From the NCBI GenBank assembly GCA_947574215.1, contig CANPIX010000005.1, positions 1-51,467 on the forward strand: a DNA stretch of 51,467 bases, given 5' to 3'. The notes under the pieces are model-generated. The model was not told the DNA's origin and made no database searches. It worked only from the letters and a program-made list of their open reading frames with translations. The DNA is from an uncultured Mycoplasmatota bacterium. GTDB taxonomy: Bacteria; Bacillota_I; Bacilli_A; RF39; UBA660. The translations under genes were made by a program, and so were the position numbers. Positions 24,876 to 32,931 of the stretch are shown here, in pieces; position 1 is the stretch's first letter, and each line of letters begins with the position of its first letter.

Positions 24876-26051
24876 ATGGATAAAAAAAATAAGATAGGTT
24901 TTATAATTGGTGGAATTGTTTTAATTATTTTATTGCTCATTGGAGCTATAGCGGCTTACTACTTTGCCCCTGTAAAACCAAAAAAAGTATTTACAACGGC
25001 ACTTGATAAAGTATATTCCTATACAAAAGACAACAACAAAAACTTAGAAAGCACCAGCGGAAAAATTTCTTTTTCTACTGATGTACATAGCGATAAATCC
25101 GAAGAAGAAAAAATTTTAAACATTGTAAATAATCTAGACTTAAGTTTCAACTATGAAATGGACGTTAATCAAAAGAAAATGAATGTATACCTTGAGAGTA
25201 GATTTAAAAACAAAGAAATGTTAAACGCAACGTTTGCAATGGAAAATGACAGTGCTTATATTTTTCTACATGACATTTATGAAAAATACTTACAAATTCC
25301 TACCGAAGGATTAGAAAAAATGTTTGAGACTGTTGAAAATAAAAAAGAATATGAAATTGTCTTAAAACAAGTAAAAAATGCTTTAAATAAAGCCTTAAAA
25401 GATGACTATTTCACCAAAAATAAGACGACTCTTTCTATAGACGGAAAAAATGTGAAAGCAATCGAAAACAAACTGATTCTTACTGAAAAAAATTCCAAAG
25501 AAATAGCAATCATTTTAAGTGAGGAATTGAATAATGATGAGTTTATAAAAAGCGTTTCTCACATAACAACCACTAGTGAAGAAAAAATAAGAGAAAGATT
25601 AAATAATTTAAAAATTGAAGGATTGGATTTAGAAAATGGAAATTTTACAATTTCGATATATACAAAAGCATTTCAACATGAATTTTTAGGAGTTGCTTTT
25701 GAAGATGGAAGCGATACGATCACAATTTTAAAAGAAGCTAACCATTATTCTTATACACTAAAAATAGATAAAGAAACATACAAAGGAAATGTAGAAATAA
25801 AAATAGATCAACAAGATGTTTATTTAAAAATCTATTTTGATGCAAAAGGAATCAATGGTTCAATAAGTCTAAATTTTGTTACTGATAAAACACCAAATAT
25901 TTCTACTATTGATACGAGTAATTCCATCCCTATAGAAACTTTAAACGAAAAAGATTCCATGGAAATTTTAAATAATATTCAAAAAAAAGAAGGAATTATA
26001 GAATTCATTCAAGCTATAACTTCTCTTTATTCTTCCAATTTAAGTTTTTAA
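24876..26051 (+). CDS. unknown membrane-anchored extracellular protein
   Basis: 391 aa, one of few plus-strand genes. MDKKNK plus a hydrophobic segment (residues 7-29) forms a membrane anchor, and the rest is hydrophilic and rich in alternating beta-type segments. No LPxTG or lipobox cysteine. Ribosome site AAAGGAG 8 bases before the ATG. Possibly a DUF-type lipoprotein-like surface protein. Divergently transcribed from the glycosylase gene. Confidence 0.75.
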   Translation: MDKKNKIGFIIGGIVLIILLLIGAIAAYYFAPVKPKKVFTTALDKVYSYTKDNNKNLESTSGKISFSTDVHSDKSEEEKILNIVNNLDLSFNYEMDVNQKKMNVYLESRFKNKEMLNATFAMENDSAYIFLHDIYEKYLQIPTEGLEKMFETVENKKEYEIVLKQVKNALNKALKDDYFTKNKTTLSIDGKNVKAIENKLILTEKNSKEIAIILSEELNNDEFIKSVSHITTTSEEKIRERLNNLKIEGLDLENGNFTISIYTKAFQHEFLGVAFEDGSDTITILKEANHYSYTLKIDKETYKGNVEIKIDQQDVYLKIYFDAKGINGSISLNFVTDKTPNISTIDTSNSIPIETLNEKDSMEILNNIQKKEGIIEFIQAITSLYSSNLSF

Positions 26052-26091
26052 TTAAAGGATTATACTACTGAACCATCCTTTAATTTTTTTA
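26052..26091 (+). terminator. terminator of the plus-strand 391-aa gene
   Basis: TTAAAGGAT (26052-26060) pairs with ATCCTTTAA (26075-26083), 9 bp, followed by seven T. Confidence 0.85.
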
Positions 26092-26143
26092 TATCTAAAA
26101 CGAATTCATTTAAAGCCTCTTCTTTCGGAAGTAAGAATTCACA

Positions 26144-26173
26144 TAAAAAAATCAAAGCATTTCTACTTTGATT
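26144..26173 (-). terminator. terminator overlapping the SPFH gene stop
   Basis: Minus-strand AATCAAAG (26166-26173) pairs with CTTTGATT (26150-26157), followed by a T run. The TAG stop (26163-26165) is in the loop. Confidence 0.8.
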
Positions 26174-27089
26174 TTTTATCACTCAGCACCTCTTTTATAG
26201 TAGTTCCTAAAGTTGCAATCGATTGAAGTTCAGAAGGCACAATAATTTTTGTAGCTTGCCCATCAGCAACTTTAGCTAATGCTTCATAACTTTTTAAAGT
26301 AAGTACTGAAGAATCTGCTTTGGCATCTTTAAGTAATTTAATTCCTTCTGCTTCTGCATTTTTAATCTTAAGAAGAGCTTCTGCTTCTGAATTTTTAATT
26401 TTAAGAAGAGCTTCTGCCTCTCCTTCGGCACGTTTTATTTGAGCTTCTTTTTCAGCTTCTGCTCTTAAAATCGCACTTTCCTTTTCACCTTCCGCAATTA
26501 AAATACTTGACTTCTTTTCTCCTTCAGCTTGTAAAATTTTCTCACGACGTTCGCGTTCTGCACGCATTTGTTTTTCCATTGCTTCTTGAATATCTTTAGG
26601 TGGTAAAATGTTTTTCACTTCCACACGGTTTACTTTAATTCCCCATGGATCTGTTGCTTCATCTAAGATGCTTCTCATTTTTGAATTTATAATATCTCTA
26701 CTCGTTAACGTTTGATCAAGTTCTAATTCTCCGATAATATTACGTAATGTTGTTGCTGTTAAATTTTCAATAGCACTAATAGGATATTCAACTCCATACG
26801 TATACAATTTAGGATCGGTAATTTGAAAATACACAACAGTATCAATTTGCATCGTAACATTATCTTTTGTAATCACTGGTTGTGGAGCAAAATCTTTAAC
26901 AATTTCCTTTAAAGTAACCATATTGGCTACTCGATCTACAAAAGGTATTTTGACATGAAGACCATTTTTCCATGTTGCATAATAAGACCCTAATCTTTCA
27001 ATAACATAACTTTTGGCTTGTGGTACCACCTTAATGTTAGGTATCACAATTATAATAACAATAATTAAAATAACAATTAAAAATGACAC
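26163..27089 (-). CDS. SPFH/Band 7 stomatin-like protein
   Basis: 308 aa. One N-terminal membrane segment (residues 2-17), then the SPFH domain (VPQAKSYVIERLG, the PQPVITKDNVTM stretch, ATTLRNIIGELELDQTLTSRD) and a long alanine/glutamate coiled coil. The coil contains internal repeats of EAEALLKIKN and AEGE units. Paired, 2 bp apart, with an NfeD-type gene, the standard stomatin/NfeD operon, which forms membrane microdomains and is thought to assist membrane protein quality control. Confidence 0.93.
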   Translation of the reverse strand: MSFLIVILIIVIIIVIPNIKVVPQAKSYVIERLGSYYATWKNGLHVKIPFVDRVANMVTLKEIVKDFAPQPVITKDNVTMQIDTVVYFQITDPKLYTYGVEYPISAIENLTATTLRNIIGELELDQTLTSRDIINSKMRSILDEATDPWGIKVNRVEVKNILPPKDIQEAMEKQMRAERERREKILQAEGEKKSSILIAEGEKESAILRAEAEKEAQIKRAEGEAEALLKIKNSEAEALLKIKNAEAEGIKLLKDAKADSSVLTLKSYEALAKVADGQATKIIVPSELQSIATLGTTIKEVLSDKKSK

Positions 27090-27091
27090 TT

Positions 27092-27520
27092 TTATTTTTC
27101 CTTCTTTCTTACAATTAATTTTACACCATCAATACTTTCAATGATGGCTTCTTCTCCTATGTCTAAATCTTCTTTAGAAATAGCACTCCATTTTTTTCCT
27201 TCAACTTTGGCTTCTCCTACAGTATTTTTTGAAATTGCTTCTGTAACAATAGCTGTACTACCGATTATACGATCTAAATTGGTTTTAGTATCTTCACTAC
27301 TATGAATTAATTTTTCTAAAAATTTCCTTGTTGTCAACAACAAAAGAATCCCTAAAATGACAAATACTGCAAATTGTACAAAAAAATTATCGTAAAATAT
27401 TGATAAAATCATTGAAACAATACCACTAGCAATAAACCATATCGATACTAAGTTTACTGTACTAACTTCAGCCACAATTAGAATAAATATAATGATTAAC
27501 CAAAGTACCCATAGTTCCAT
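27092..27520 (-). CDS. NfeD-family membrane protein
   Basis: 142 aa. Hydrophobic segments across residues 4-65 and a C-terminal OB-fold (IGSTAIVTEAISKNTVGEAKVEGKKW region) typical of short NfeD1b proteins. First gene of the operon with the stomatin-like gene. A strong promoter lies directly upstream. Confidence 0.9.
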   Translation of the reverse strand: MELWVLWLIIIFILIVAEVSTVNLVSIWFIASGIVSMILSIFYDNFFVQFAVFVILGILLLLTTRKFLEKLIHSSEDTKTNLDRIIGSTAIVTEAISKNTVGEAKVEGKKWSAISKEDLDIGEEAIIESIDGVKLIVRKKEK

Positions 27521-27543
27521 AACTTCACCTCTTCTTAAAAATT

Positions 27544-27572
27544 ACTATACTCTCATTTTATGAAATTGACAA
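27544..27572 (-). promoter_or_regulatory. sigma-A type promoter of the NfeD/stomatin operon
   Basis: Minus strand TTGTCA (27567-27572), 17 bp spacer, TATAGT (27544-27549), about 25 bp before the NfeD gene start. Confidence 0.75.
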
Positions 27573-27609
27573 GTATTTAGAAGAGAATATAATTTTAAAA
27601 GTTGAAGGT

Positions 27610-27861
27610 TTAAGAGACTTTTTCTTTTTCTAAAAATGCATTGAAAACTTTATTATATTCTTCCTCATCTTCTAATCCAACAATATATTTTTCTTTTTTA
27701 TCTAATTTTCGTATCACAATAGTAGGTGTATCTATATCCTTACCTATTTCTTCTAATAATCCTAAAAGCAAATATTTTGTTTCTTTTACTTCTAGAGAGT
27801 CTAATACCGCGTATTCTTTTTCATCCTCTAATTTTACAATTTCAACTTCTGTTGTTTTCAT
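27610..27861 (-). CDS. DUF1292-family small acidic protein
   Basis: 83 aa, rich in Glu/Asp/Lys. The layout (EYAVLDSLEVKETKYLLLGLLEE... then ...VIRKLDKKEKYIVGLEDEEEYNKVFNAFLE) is that of DUF1292 proteins common in Bacillota (YrzB type). Function unknown. Start overlaps the stop of the upstream gene (ATGA at 27858-27861). Lies downstream in an operon with the 314-aa gene. Confidence 0.8.
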   Translation of the reverse strand: MKTTEVEIVKLEDEKEYAVLDSLEVKETKYLLLGLLEEIGKDIDTPTIVIRKLDKKEKYIVGLEDEEEYNKVFNAFLEKEKVS

Positions 27862-28802
27862 AGACCTCTTCCCACTTCTAATTCTTCTTCATTTAATCTT
27901 TCTAGAACATAAGCTTCTAGTTCTTTCATATCCTGAAAATGATTTACTTCTAAAAAATTTTCAATATTTAAGTAATTCGTTTGAAAAACCAAGTTGTATT
28001 TGTATATAAAATCATCTATTTTATAATTTTTACACCAATCATCTAAATTTTGATAGACTAAGTAAAAACCCACAATTGGATCTTCGTATTTTTGAGCGGT
28101 TTCATACATCATTTCAATTAGATCATGGCTATGTATTACTGTATTTGTATTAGGGTCAAAAATGTTTTCTTTATATTCTTGTAGAGCTCCATTTTTTATT
28201 TCATCTGAAGCCATTTCAATTGGCTGTTTGGGTGGTAAATGATTTAATGTAAAAATTGTTGCAGGAGTTACTAACATAGTAGTAGCAAGTGTTCCTCCTG
28301 CAAATAAGCACTTATAATATTGAAGTGTTTTTTTCCATTGTTCTGCCTCTATTTGTTGTTTTCTACTTTTCTTTTTACATTTTGCCTTAGGCTTTATGCT
28401 TTCTTTTAAACTAATTTCTTTTATACGTCCAATGTTCTTTTTTATGCGATCATTTATGGAATCCAAAAGGGGCGTTTTTTTAGAGGTATTGTTAAAACTT
28501 GTTTCATCACGCTTTTCTAAATTCAAAACTTGAATTAAATGTGAAGTTTCACGATTCAAATCCGTTATAATATTTGTTGTTTCAGAATCTTTTGTATTTG
28601 TGATTTCAAAATTTTGCTCATACGTTTTTTCTTTTTGTTTTTGAATTACTTCTTGCCATTCTTTTTCTTTTTGTAAAACTGTATTCGTAAATCGATCTTG
28701 TACTTCTTTAATATTTTGATCAAATGCCTGATTTAAAGTGGATAAATCAAAGGATAATTCATCCATTTGCTTTTTTAGATCCTCTATATTTTTATTTTTC
28801 AT
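27858..28802 (-). CDS. unknown protein with coiled coil and one membrane segment
   Basis: 314 aa. Residues 1-100 form a charged, glutamine-rich coiled coil, a basic patch (KAKCKKKSRKQQ) follows, then a hydrophobic segment near 165-185 (LFAGGTLATTMLVTPATIFTL) and an acidic C-terminal domain with WCKNYKIDDFIYKYN. No family recognised. Ribosome site AGGAGAG. Transcribed from the promoter at 28825-28854. Confidence 0.75.
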   Translation of the reverse strand: MKNKNIEDLKKQMDELSFDLSTLNQAFDQNIKEVQDRFTNTVLQKEKEWQEVIQKQKEKTYEQNFEITNTKDSETTNIITDLNRETSHLIQVLNLEKRDETSFNNTSKKTPLLDSINDRIKKNIGRIKEISLKESIKPKAKCKKKSRKQQIEAEQWKKTLQYYKCLFAGGTLATTMLVTPATIFTLNHLPPKQPIEMASDEIKNGALQEYKENIFDPNTNTVIHSHDLIEMMYETAQKYEDPIVGFYLVYQNLDDWCKNYKIDDFIYKYNLVFQTNYLNIENFLEVNHFQDMKELEAYVLERLNEEELEVGRGL

Positions 28803-28824
28803 CTTAGCACTCTCCTACTTACTC

Positions 28825-28854
28825 AATATACACTGAAATTCTTATAATTGTCAA
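28825..28854 (-). promoter_or_regulatory. sigma-A type promoter for the 314-aa gene
   Basis: Minus strand consensus TTGACA (28849-28854), 18 bp spacer, TATATT (28825-28830), located in the divergent region shared with the phosphohexomutase gene. Confidence 0.75.
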
Positions 28855-28901
28855 CAAAAAGTAAATCACTTTACAAAGTATAATTTGTTTTCATTTTAAT
28901 A

Positions 28902-28910
28902 TGCTATAGT
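28902..28910 (+). promoter_or_regulatory. extended -10 promoter for the phosphohexomutase gene
   Basis: TGC-TATAGT on the plus strand, an extended -10 element about 26 bp before the ATG at 28936. The -35 is weak (TTGTTT or AATTTG). Confidence 0.5.
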
Positions 28911-28935
28911 ATTAATATAGAAAGAGGTTTTAAAA

Positions 28936-30297
28936 ATGAATATAGATACAACCATTTTTAAGGAATATGACATACGTGGTACTTATGGAGTCAATATTAA
29001 TGAAAATATTGCTTATTTAATTGGTCGTGGTTATGGAAGCTATCTAAAAGAAAAATTACATACAAATCATTGTGTAGTTGGAAGAGACAATCGTACATCC
29101 AGTTTATCCCTTAGTAATTCCTTAATAAAAGGAATTATAGAAAGTGGTTGCAACGTCTACAACTATGGACAGATAACAACACCTATGCACTATTTAACAA
29201 GACATTTAAACAATACATACGGTATTATGGTTACAGCGAGTCATAATCCAAAAGAAGATAATGGTTTTAAATTTTCTTTTGACACTTTAGCAAATGCTCG
29301 CGGAAATATGATTTACGAATTTCGTGATTATATTTTACAAGGAAATTTTTTAACTGGAAACGGAAATGTAACAGCTAAAAATTGCCAAAACGCCTATTTA
29401 AACTATATGAAAAAAAACATTGCTATGGGCCCAAAAAAAGTAAAAGCTGTAATTGATTTAGGAAATGGAGCAACAACTTGCATTGCCAAAGATATTCATG
29501 CACTTTTCCCTAATTTAGACATCATCTATATTTGTGATGAAAATGATGGAAATTTTCCAAATCATCATCCAGACCCTGCCGTTGAAGAAAATATGAAAAT
29601 GTTAAAAGAAAAAGTGTTAGAAACAAAAGCCGACGTGGGTATTGCCTACGATGGAGACGGAGATCGTATTGGAATTGTCTTAGAGAATGGAGAATATATT
29701 TCTGCTGATCAATTTATGATATTAATTGTCAAAAATTTATTACCTTCAATAGAAAATAAAACCATTCTTTATGATGTTAAATGCTCAAAATCATTAGAGG
29801 ATGAAATTGTAAAACTTGGAGGATCCACTTATTGCTATCGTACAGGTACAAGTTATACAGAAGCAAAAACAAAAGAATTAAACTTAGCTTTTGGAGGAGA
29901 GTTTTCAGGACATGTTTTCTTTAACGACCGTGATTATGCATTAGGAAGTGGTATTTACGCGGGTTTAAGACTTTTAGAAATTTTATCTAACGCAGAACAA
30001 ACCTTAAGTGAAATGTTAGAAAGCACGACAAAATACTTTAGTACACCTGAAATTAAAATCGAAACAACCAATGAAAAAAAATTTAAAATTGTAGAAAAAG
30101 TTTTAGAATACGTAAAAGAACAAAAATATACTTATAACGATATTGATGGCGTTCGCGTAACATTTGAGGAAGGATGGGCATTAGTTCGAGCAAGCAACAC
30201 TGGACCTAATTTAACGCTACGTTTCGAAGCAAAAACAAATGAAAATTTAGAGAAAATAAAAAAAGAATTTATAGATGTTGTAAATAAATATCTATAA
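28936..30297 (+). CDS. phosphomannomutase/phosphoglucomutase
   Basis: 453 aa alpha-D-phosphohexomutase. Phosphoserine loop TASHNPKEDNGFK, magnesium site YDGDGDRIG, sugar loop GGEFSGH and phosphate-binding RASNTGPNLTLRFE are all intact. It converts mannose-6-P/glucose-6-P to the 1-phosphates for nucleotide-sugar and envelope synthesis. Length and loop sequence fit the two-substrate PMM/PGM group. Ribosome site AAAGAGG. Single gene convergent with the surface protein gene. Confidence 0.93.
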   Translation: MNIDTTIFKEYDIRGTYGVNINENIAYLIGRGYGSYLKEKLHTNHCVVGRDNRTSSLSLSNSLIKGIIESGCNVYNYGQITTPMHYLTRHLNNTYGIMVTASHNPKEDNGFKFSFDTLANARGNMIYEFRDYILQGNFLTGNGNVTAKNCQNAYLNYMKKNIAMGPKKVKAVIDLGNGATTCIAKDIHALFPNLDIIYICDENDGNFPNHHPDPAVEENMKMLKEKVLETKADVGIAYDGDGDRIGIVLENGEYISADQFMILIVKNLLPSIENKTILYDVKCSKSLEDEIVKLGGSTYCYRTGTSYTEAKTKELNLAFGGEFSGHVFFNDRDYALGSGIYAGLRLLEILSNAEQTLSEMLESTTKYFSTPEIKIETTNEKKFKIVEKVLEYVKEQKYTYNDIDGVRVTFEEGWALVRASNTGPNLTLRFEAKTNENLEKIKKEFIDVVNKYL

Positions 30298-30302
30298 ATT
30301 TT

Positions 30303-31562
30303 TTATTTGAACAAACGATAAGGATTTGTTTTTGTCCCATTTCCACTTTTGTAACCAATCGTCTCTTTTAAATAAAAAGTAGGACGGATCATATTCCCGA
30401 AACTTCGAACCGCTGCAATATGAACTAATTTTCTTTTAGGAACTATATAAGTTGCACTACTTAGACTTGAATTGGTATTATGAAATGGAGTTAGTAACCA
30501 TTCCCAATAATTCTCTTGATAAGTATTTAGCCATACTTTTGTTATATTCTCATTTGAAATATTTTGATTTTCAAACAATTTTCCCATAGAAAATCCATAA
30601 TCACTTGGATACATTAAACCTATATTGGCTATAAAAGAAATTTTTCCATCATTTAAAGATTTTGTATAACTTCTTTCATCATTATAAAGGCTATTAGACG
30701 TATAAGAACCATTATCATACTTAGTATAATCTGTAGCACCTAAATACCATTTAGCAGGAGCAATATATTGTTGATATTCCCCAAAATCGTTCCAATATTT
30801 TCCATTGAGAACATTACTTTGTGTTGTAGACTCTTCCCAATTGTTGTTATTATTTGTATTCCACTGATACCCCTTCATAGATGGAGTTGGATTAAAATCC
30901 GGATTGGAGTCAAACATATTTTCACCTATATATTCTTTATATTTTACCAATTTTACCCGATTTAAATACCTACCATTTTCTTCACTTTGTGTGGGAATGA
31001 CACCAATAATTCGATATAAATTTTCTTCTGGACATGGATTTTCTTCACTTCCAAAACATACATAATTCTTTGGATTTTCTCCTATATAACGATAATCTGT
31101 TAAAGCAGGTGTTTGTTCTGTTTCTTTATGTTCAAATTTTTCTATCTCTTCATTTCCTACACTTTTGGCAATGATAAATTCATTAAATGATTTGGGATAA
31201 AAGTTTAATGAACACGTTGTTTTACTTGTACTTAAGTTTTTTATATTGAGTACCCATTCTTCGTTATCCCATACTCCTTCTGCATTGTTTGTACAGTACA
31301 CTTCTTCTACTATATATCCTGATTCTTTATTTGGTATCTCTTCGCTTGGCTTACCATTTACTATCGCAGAAATTTCTATATCTTTATTGTTTTTTCTAAA
31401 ATCGACAATTCGACCCTTTAACAGGTTAAATTCTTTCTTTTCTTCATACAAGGCATACGTTTTGTATAAATAAATTCCTCCTATTAGTATTGTAATGGCT
31501 ACCGCACTTATTACTATTGTCTTTGTTTTCTTTGGTGATTTTTTAAATTTTTTCATTTTCAT
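30303..31562 (-). CDS. membrane-anchored surface protein of the RIIGV repeat-family type
   Basis: 419 aa. Very basic N terminus (MKMKKFKKSPKKTK), one membrane segment (about 14-33), then an extracellular part with an Ig-like N-terminal portion (paired cysteines EVYCTNN and TTCSLNF) and a large domain with NYVCFGSEENPCPEENLYRIIGVI, aromatic/Asn-rich loops and the end ...IRPTFYLKETI...GTKTNPYRL. This organisation recurs as multicopy surface proteins in gut Bacillota, function unknown. Its promoter is overlapped by probable binding sites for the divergent Xre regulator. Confidence 0.75.
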   Translation of the reverse strand: MKMKKFKKSPKKTKTIVISAVAITILIGGIYLYKTYALYEEKKEFNLLKGRIVDFRKNNKDIEISAIVNGKPSEEIPNKESGYIVEEVYCTNNAEGVWDNEEWVLNIKNLSTSKTTCSLNFYPKSFNEFIIAKSVGNEEIEKFEHKETEQTPALTDYRYIGENPKNYVCFGSEENPCPEENLYRIIGVIPTQSEENGRYLNRVKLVKYKEYIGENMFDSNPDFNPTPSMKGYQWNTNNNNNWEESTTQSNVLNGKYWNDFGEYQQYIAPAKWYLGATDYTKYDNGSYTSNSLYNDERSYTKSLNDGKISFIANIGLMYPSDYGFSMGKLFENQNISNENITKVWLNTYQENYWEWLLTPFHNTNSSLSSATYIVPKRKLVHIAAVRSFGNMIRPTFYLKETIGYKSGNGTKTNPYRLFK

Positions 31563-31592
31563 ATTTTTACTCTCTATTCTCTATTTAAAACA

Positions 31593-31639
31593 AGTATAGG
31601 CAAATTATAACTATAAGTCAATAGGTAAAATATAACTAT
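31593..31639 (-). promoter_or_regulatory. promoter of the surface-protein gene with Xre-type operator repeats
   Basis: Minus strand TTGACT (31616-31621), 17 bp, TATACT (31593-31598). The 9-bp sequence TATAACTAT (plus strand) occurs twice, at 31606-31614 inside the spacer and at 31631-31639 just upstream of the -35, 25 bp apart. The location between divergent genes suggests control by the Xre protein encoded at 31664. Confidence 0.6.
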
Positions 31640-31663
31640 TATAAAATTGTTTTAGGTGGCAAA

Positions 31664-31900
31664 ATGAATAGATTAAAAGAACTAAGGGAAGATCGCGATT
31701 TGCTACAAAAAGATATCGCAGAAATATTAAAAATAGATCAATCCAATTATAGTAAATACGAACTTGAAAAAATCAATATTCCCATTGATACTTTAAAAAA
31801 ATTAGCAGATTATTACAATACGAGCATCGATTATTTGCTTTATCGTACAGACAATAGACATTCGTACACCAAAAGCATAATGAAAGAAGAACAATTTTGA
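31664..31900 (+). CDS. Xre-family helix-turn-helix regulator
   Basis: 78 aa. Residues 1-60 form a Cro/CI-type HTH (LKELREDRDLLQKDIAEILK, then IDQSNYSKYELEK and the TLKKLADYYNTSIDYLL helix). Ribosome site AGGTGG 5 bases before the ATG. It is divergent from the surface-protein gene. The reading frame is closed by TGA at 31898, but the same frame stays open for 66 codons with two hydrophobic stretches (see separate entry), so the original gene may have been a membrane-bound regulator. Confidence 0.9.
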   Translation: MNRLKELREDRDLLQKDIAEILKIDQSNYSKYELEKINIPIDTLKKLADYYNTSIDYLLYRTDNRHSYTKSIMKEEQF

Positions 31901-31935
31901 AAAAACTCATACGTTGTTCTTCTTTCATTTTTTAT
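31880..31935 (+). terminator. terminator overlapping the 3' end of the Xre gene
   Basis: ATGAAAGAAGAACAA (31880-31894) and its perfect 15-bp complement at 31914-31928, followed by TTTTTTATA. The stop codon TGA lies in the loop. Confidence 0.8.
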
Positions 31936-32101
31936 ACTCATTCTTATTATTGCTAAATACAAAGAAAAATATGCAAATAGCGTTTTAAAAAGATTTCTAA
32001 AATTATTTTTTATGATTTATGGTTTTCTTTTATTTCTTTATTATTTCTATAAATATTTTTACAAAATAAAAAAACCTTTTGGTTTTTTATTTAATGATTG
32101 A
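31901..32101 (+). other. in-frame hydrophobic extension after the Xre stop codon
   Basis: Read in the same frame as the Xre gene after its TGA, 66 codons stay open to TGA at 32099. They encode a hydrophobic segment (YVVLLSFFILILIIAKYKEK), a basic linker and a second hydrophobic segment (FFMIYGFLLFLYYFYKYFYK). The region also contains the 3' arm of the Xre terminator and, at its end, the deoD terminator, so it may be only T-rich non-coding DNA. An internal ATG (32032) has no ribosome site. Confidence 0.25.
32062..32089 (-). terminator. terminator after deoD (bidirectional)
   Basis: AAAAAACC (32069-32076) pairs with GGTTTTTT (32081-32088) across TTTT. A T-rich tail exists on both strands. It lies at the deoD stop codon (32087). 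Confidence 0.75.
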
Positions 32102-32830
32102 TTCTAAGGCTAAAGTAATAGATTCATTTAGCGATTTTTCACGATCTTCTTGACTCATAAAAGTTTCACTAAATTTACTATCTACTACCGTTAAGATACA
32201 AGATGCGTGCTTGTCAAATGAATCCGCAATATGGAAAAGCGCAAACGCTTCCATTTCTTCTGCAATAATTTGAATTGTTTTAGGTATTCTAGCCAAAACA
32301 TGTTCGTTATCACTATAGAAACCAAACTGTTCTGTCGTCATTACCGTGCCAACAAACGTATGCAAATTTAAATCATTCGCTGTGTTTACAATTGCTTGAT
32401 TCAATTCTTTACTAGGATACGCAAGATGCGTTGGATCTCCATTATAAGAATAAGCAAAGTTTCCTTCGTTATAAGCTCGATCTGCCACTATGATATCAGG
32501 TACATCTAATTCTTTTATTAGTCCTCCACAAGTCCCTACACGTATGATTTTTTCTACTCCAAAAAAGTAAAACAATTCAAACGCATAGATACTCATACTA
32601 GGCATTCCCATACCCGAACCCATAACGGTGACTCTTGTATCCTTATAATATCCTGTAAAAACAAACATATTTCTTGTATCACTCACAAGTTTTGCATCAC
32701 TCAAGAAGTTGTCTGCAATATATTTAGCACGTAAAGGATCTCCTGGCATCACTACAATGGGTGCAATTTCACTCGCCTTACATGCTATATGTGCAGGTTT
32801 TATATGTTCTAAAACTTTTGGTGCCTTCAC
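32087..32830 (-). CDS. deoD: purine nucleoside phosphorylase, DeoD type
   Basis: 247 aa hexameric-type PNP cleaving purine (deoxy)nucleosides with phosphate. MPGDPLRAKYIA phosphate loop, GSGMGMPS, RVGTCGG, EMEAFALF nucleoside-binding segment and the catalytic aspartate region LTVVD. Normal length. Ribosome site AAGGAGTGATT, then GTG or ATG near 32830. Purine salvage. Confidence 0.95.
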   Translation of the reverse strand: MKAPKVLEHIKPAHIACKASEIAPIVVMPGDPLRAKYIADNFLSDAKLVSDTRNMFVFTGYYKDTRVTVMGSGMGMPSMSIYAFELFYFFGVEKIIRVGTCGGLIKELDVPDIIVADRAYNEGNFAYSYNGDPTHLAYPSKELNQAIVNTANDLNLHTFVGTVMTTEQFGFYSDNEHVLARIPKTIQIIAEEMEAFALFHIADSFDKHASCILTVVDSKFSETFMSQEDREKSLNESITLALESIIK

Positions 32831-32864
32831 AAATAATCACTCCTTATTATTCTATTTATAATAT

Positions 32865-32906
32865 AACAAAAAAAAGTAAAGTTATAAATATTTTTTACTT
32901 TACTTT
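32865..32906 (-). terminator. terminator after the U32 gene
   Basis: Minus strand AAAGTAAAGT (32897-32906) and ACTTTACTTT (32873-32882) form a 10-bp stem, followed by a T run. Confidence 0.8.
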
Positions 32907-32931
32907 TACTATTGTTTACTAAAAATTTACA

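Noticed and set aside
26380..26480. DNA repeat inside the SPFH gene as a separate element
   Set aside because: It encodes normal EAEALLKIKN coiled-coil repeats of stomatin-like proteins.
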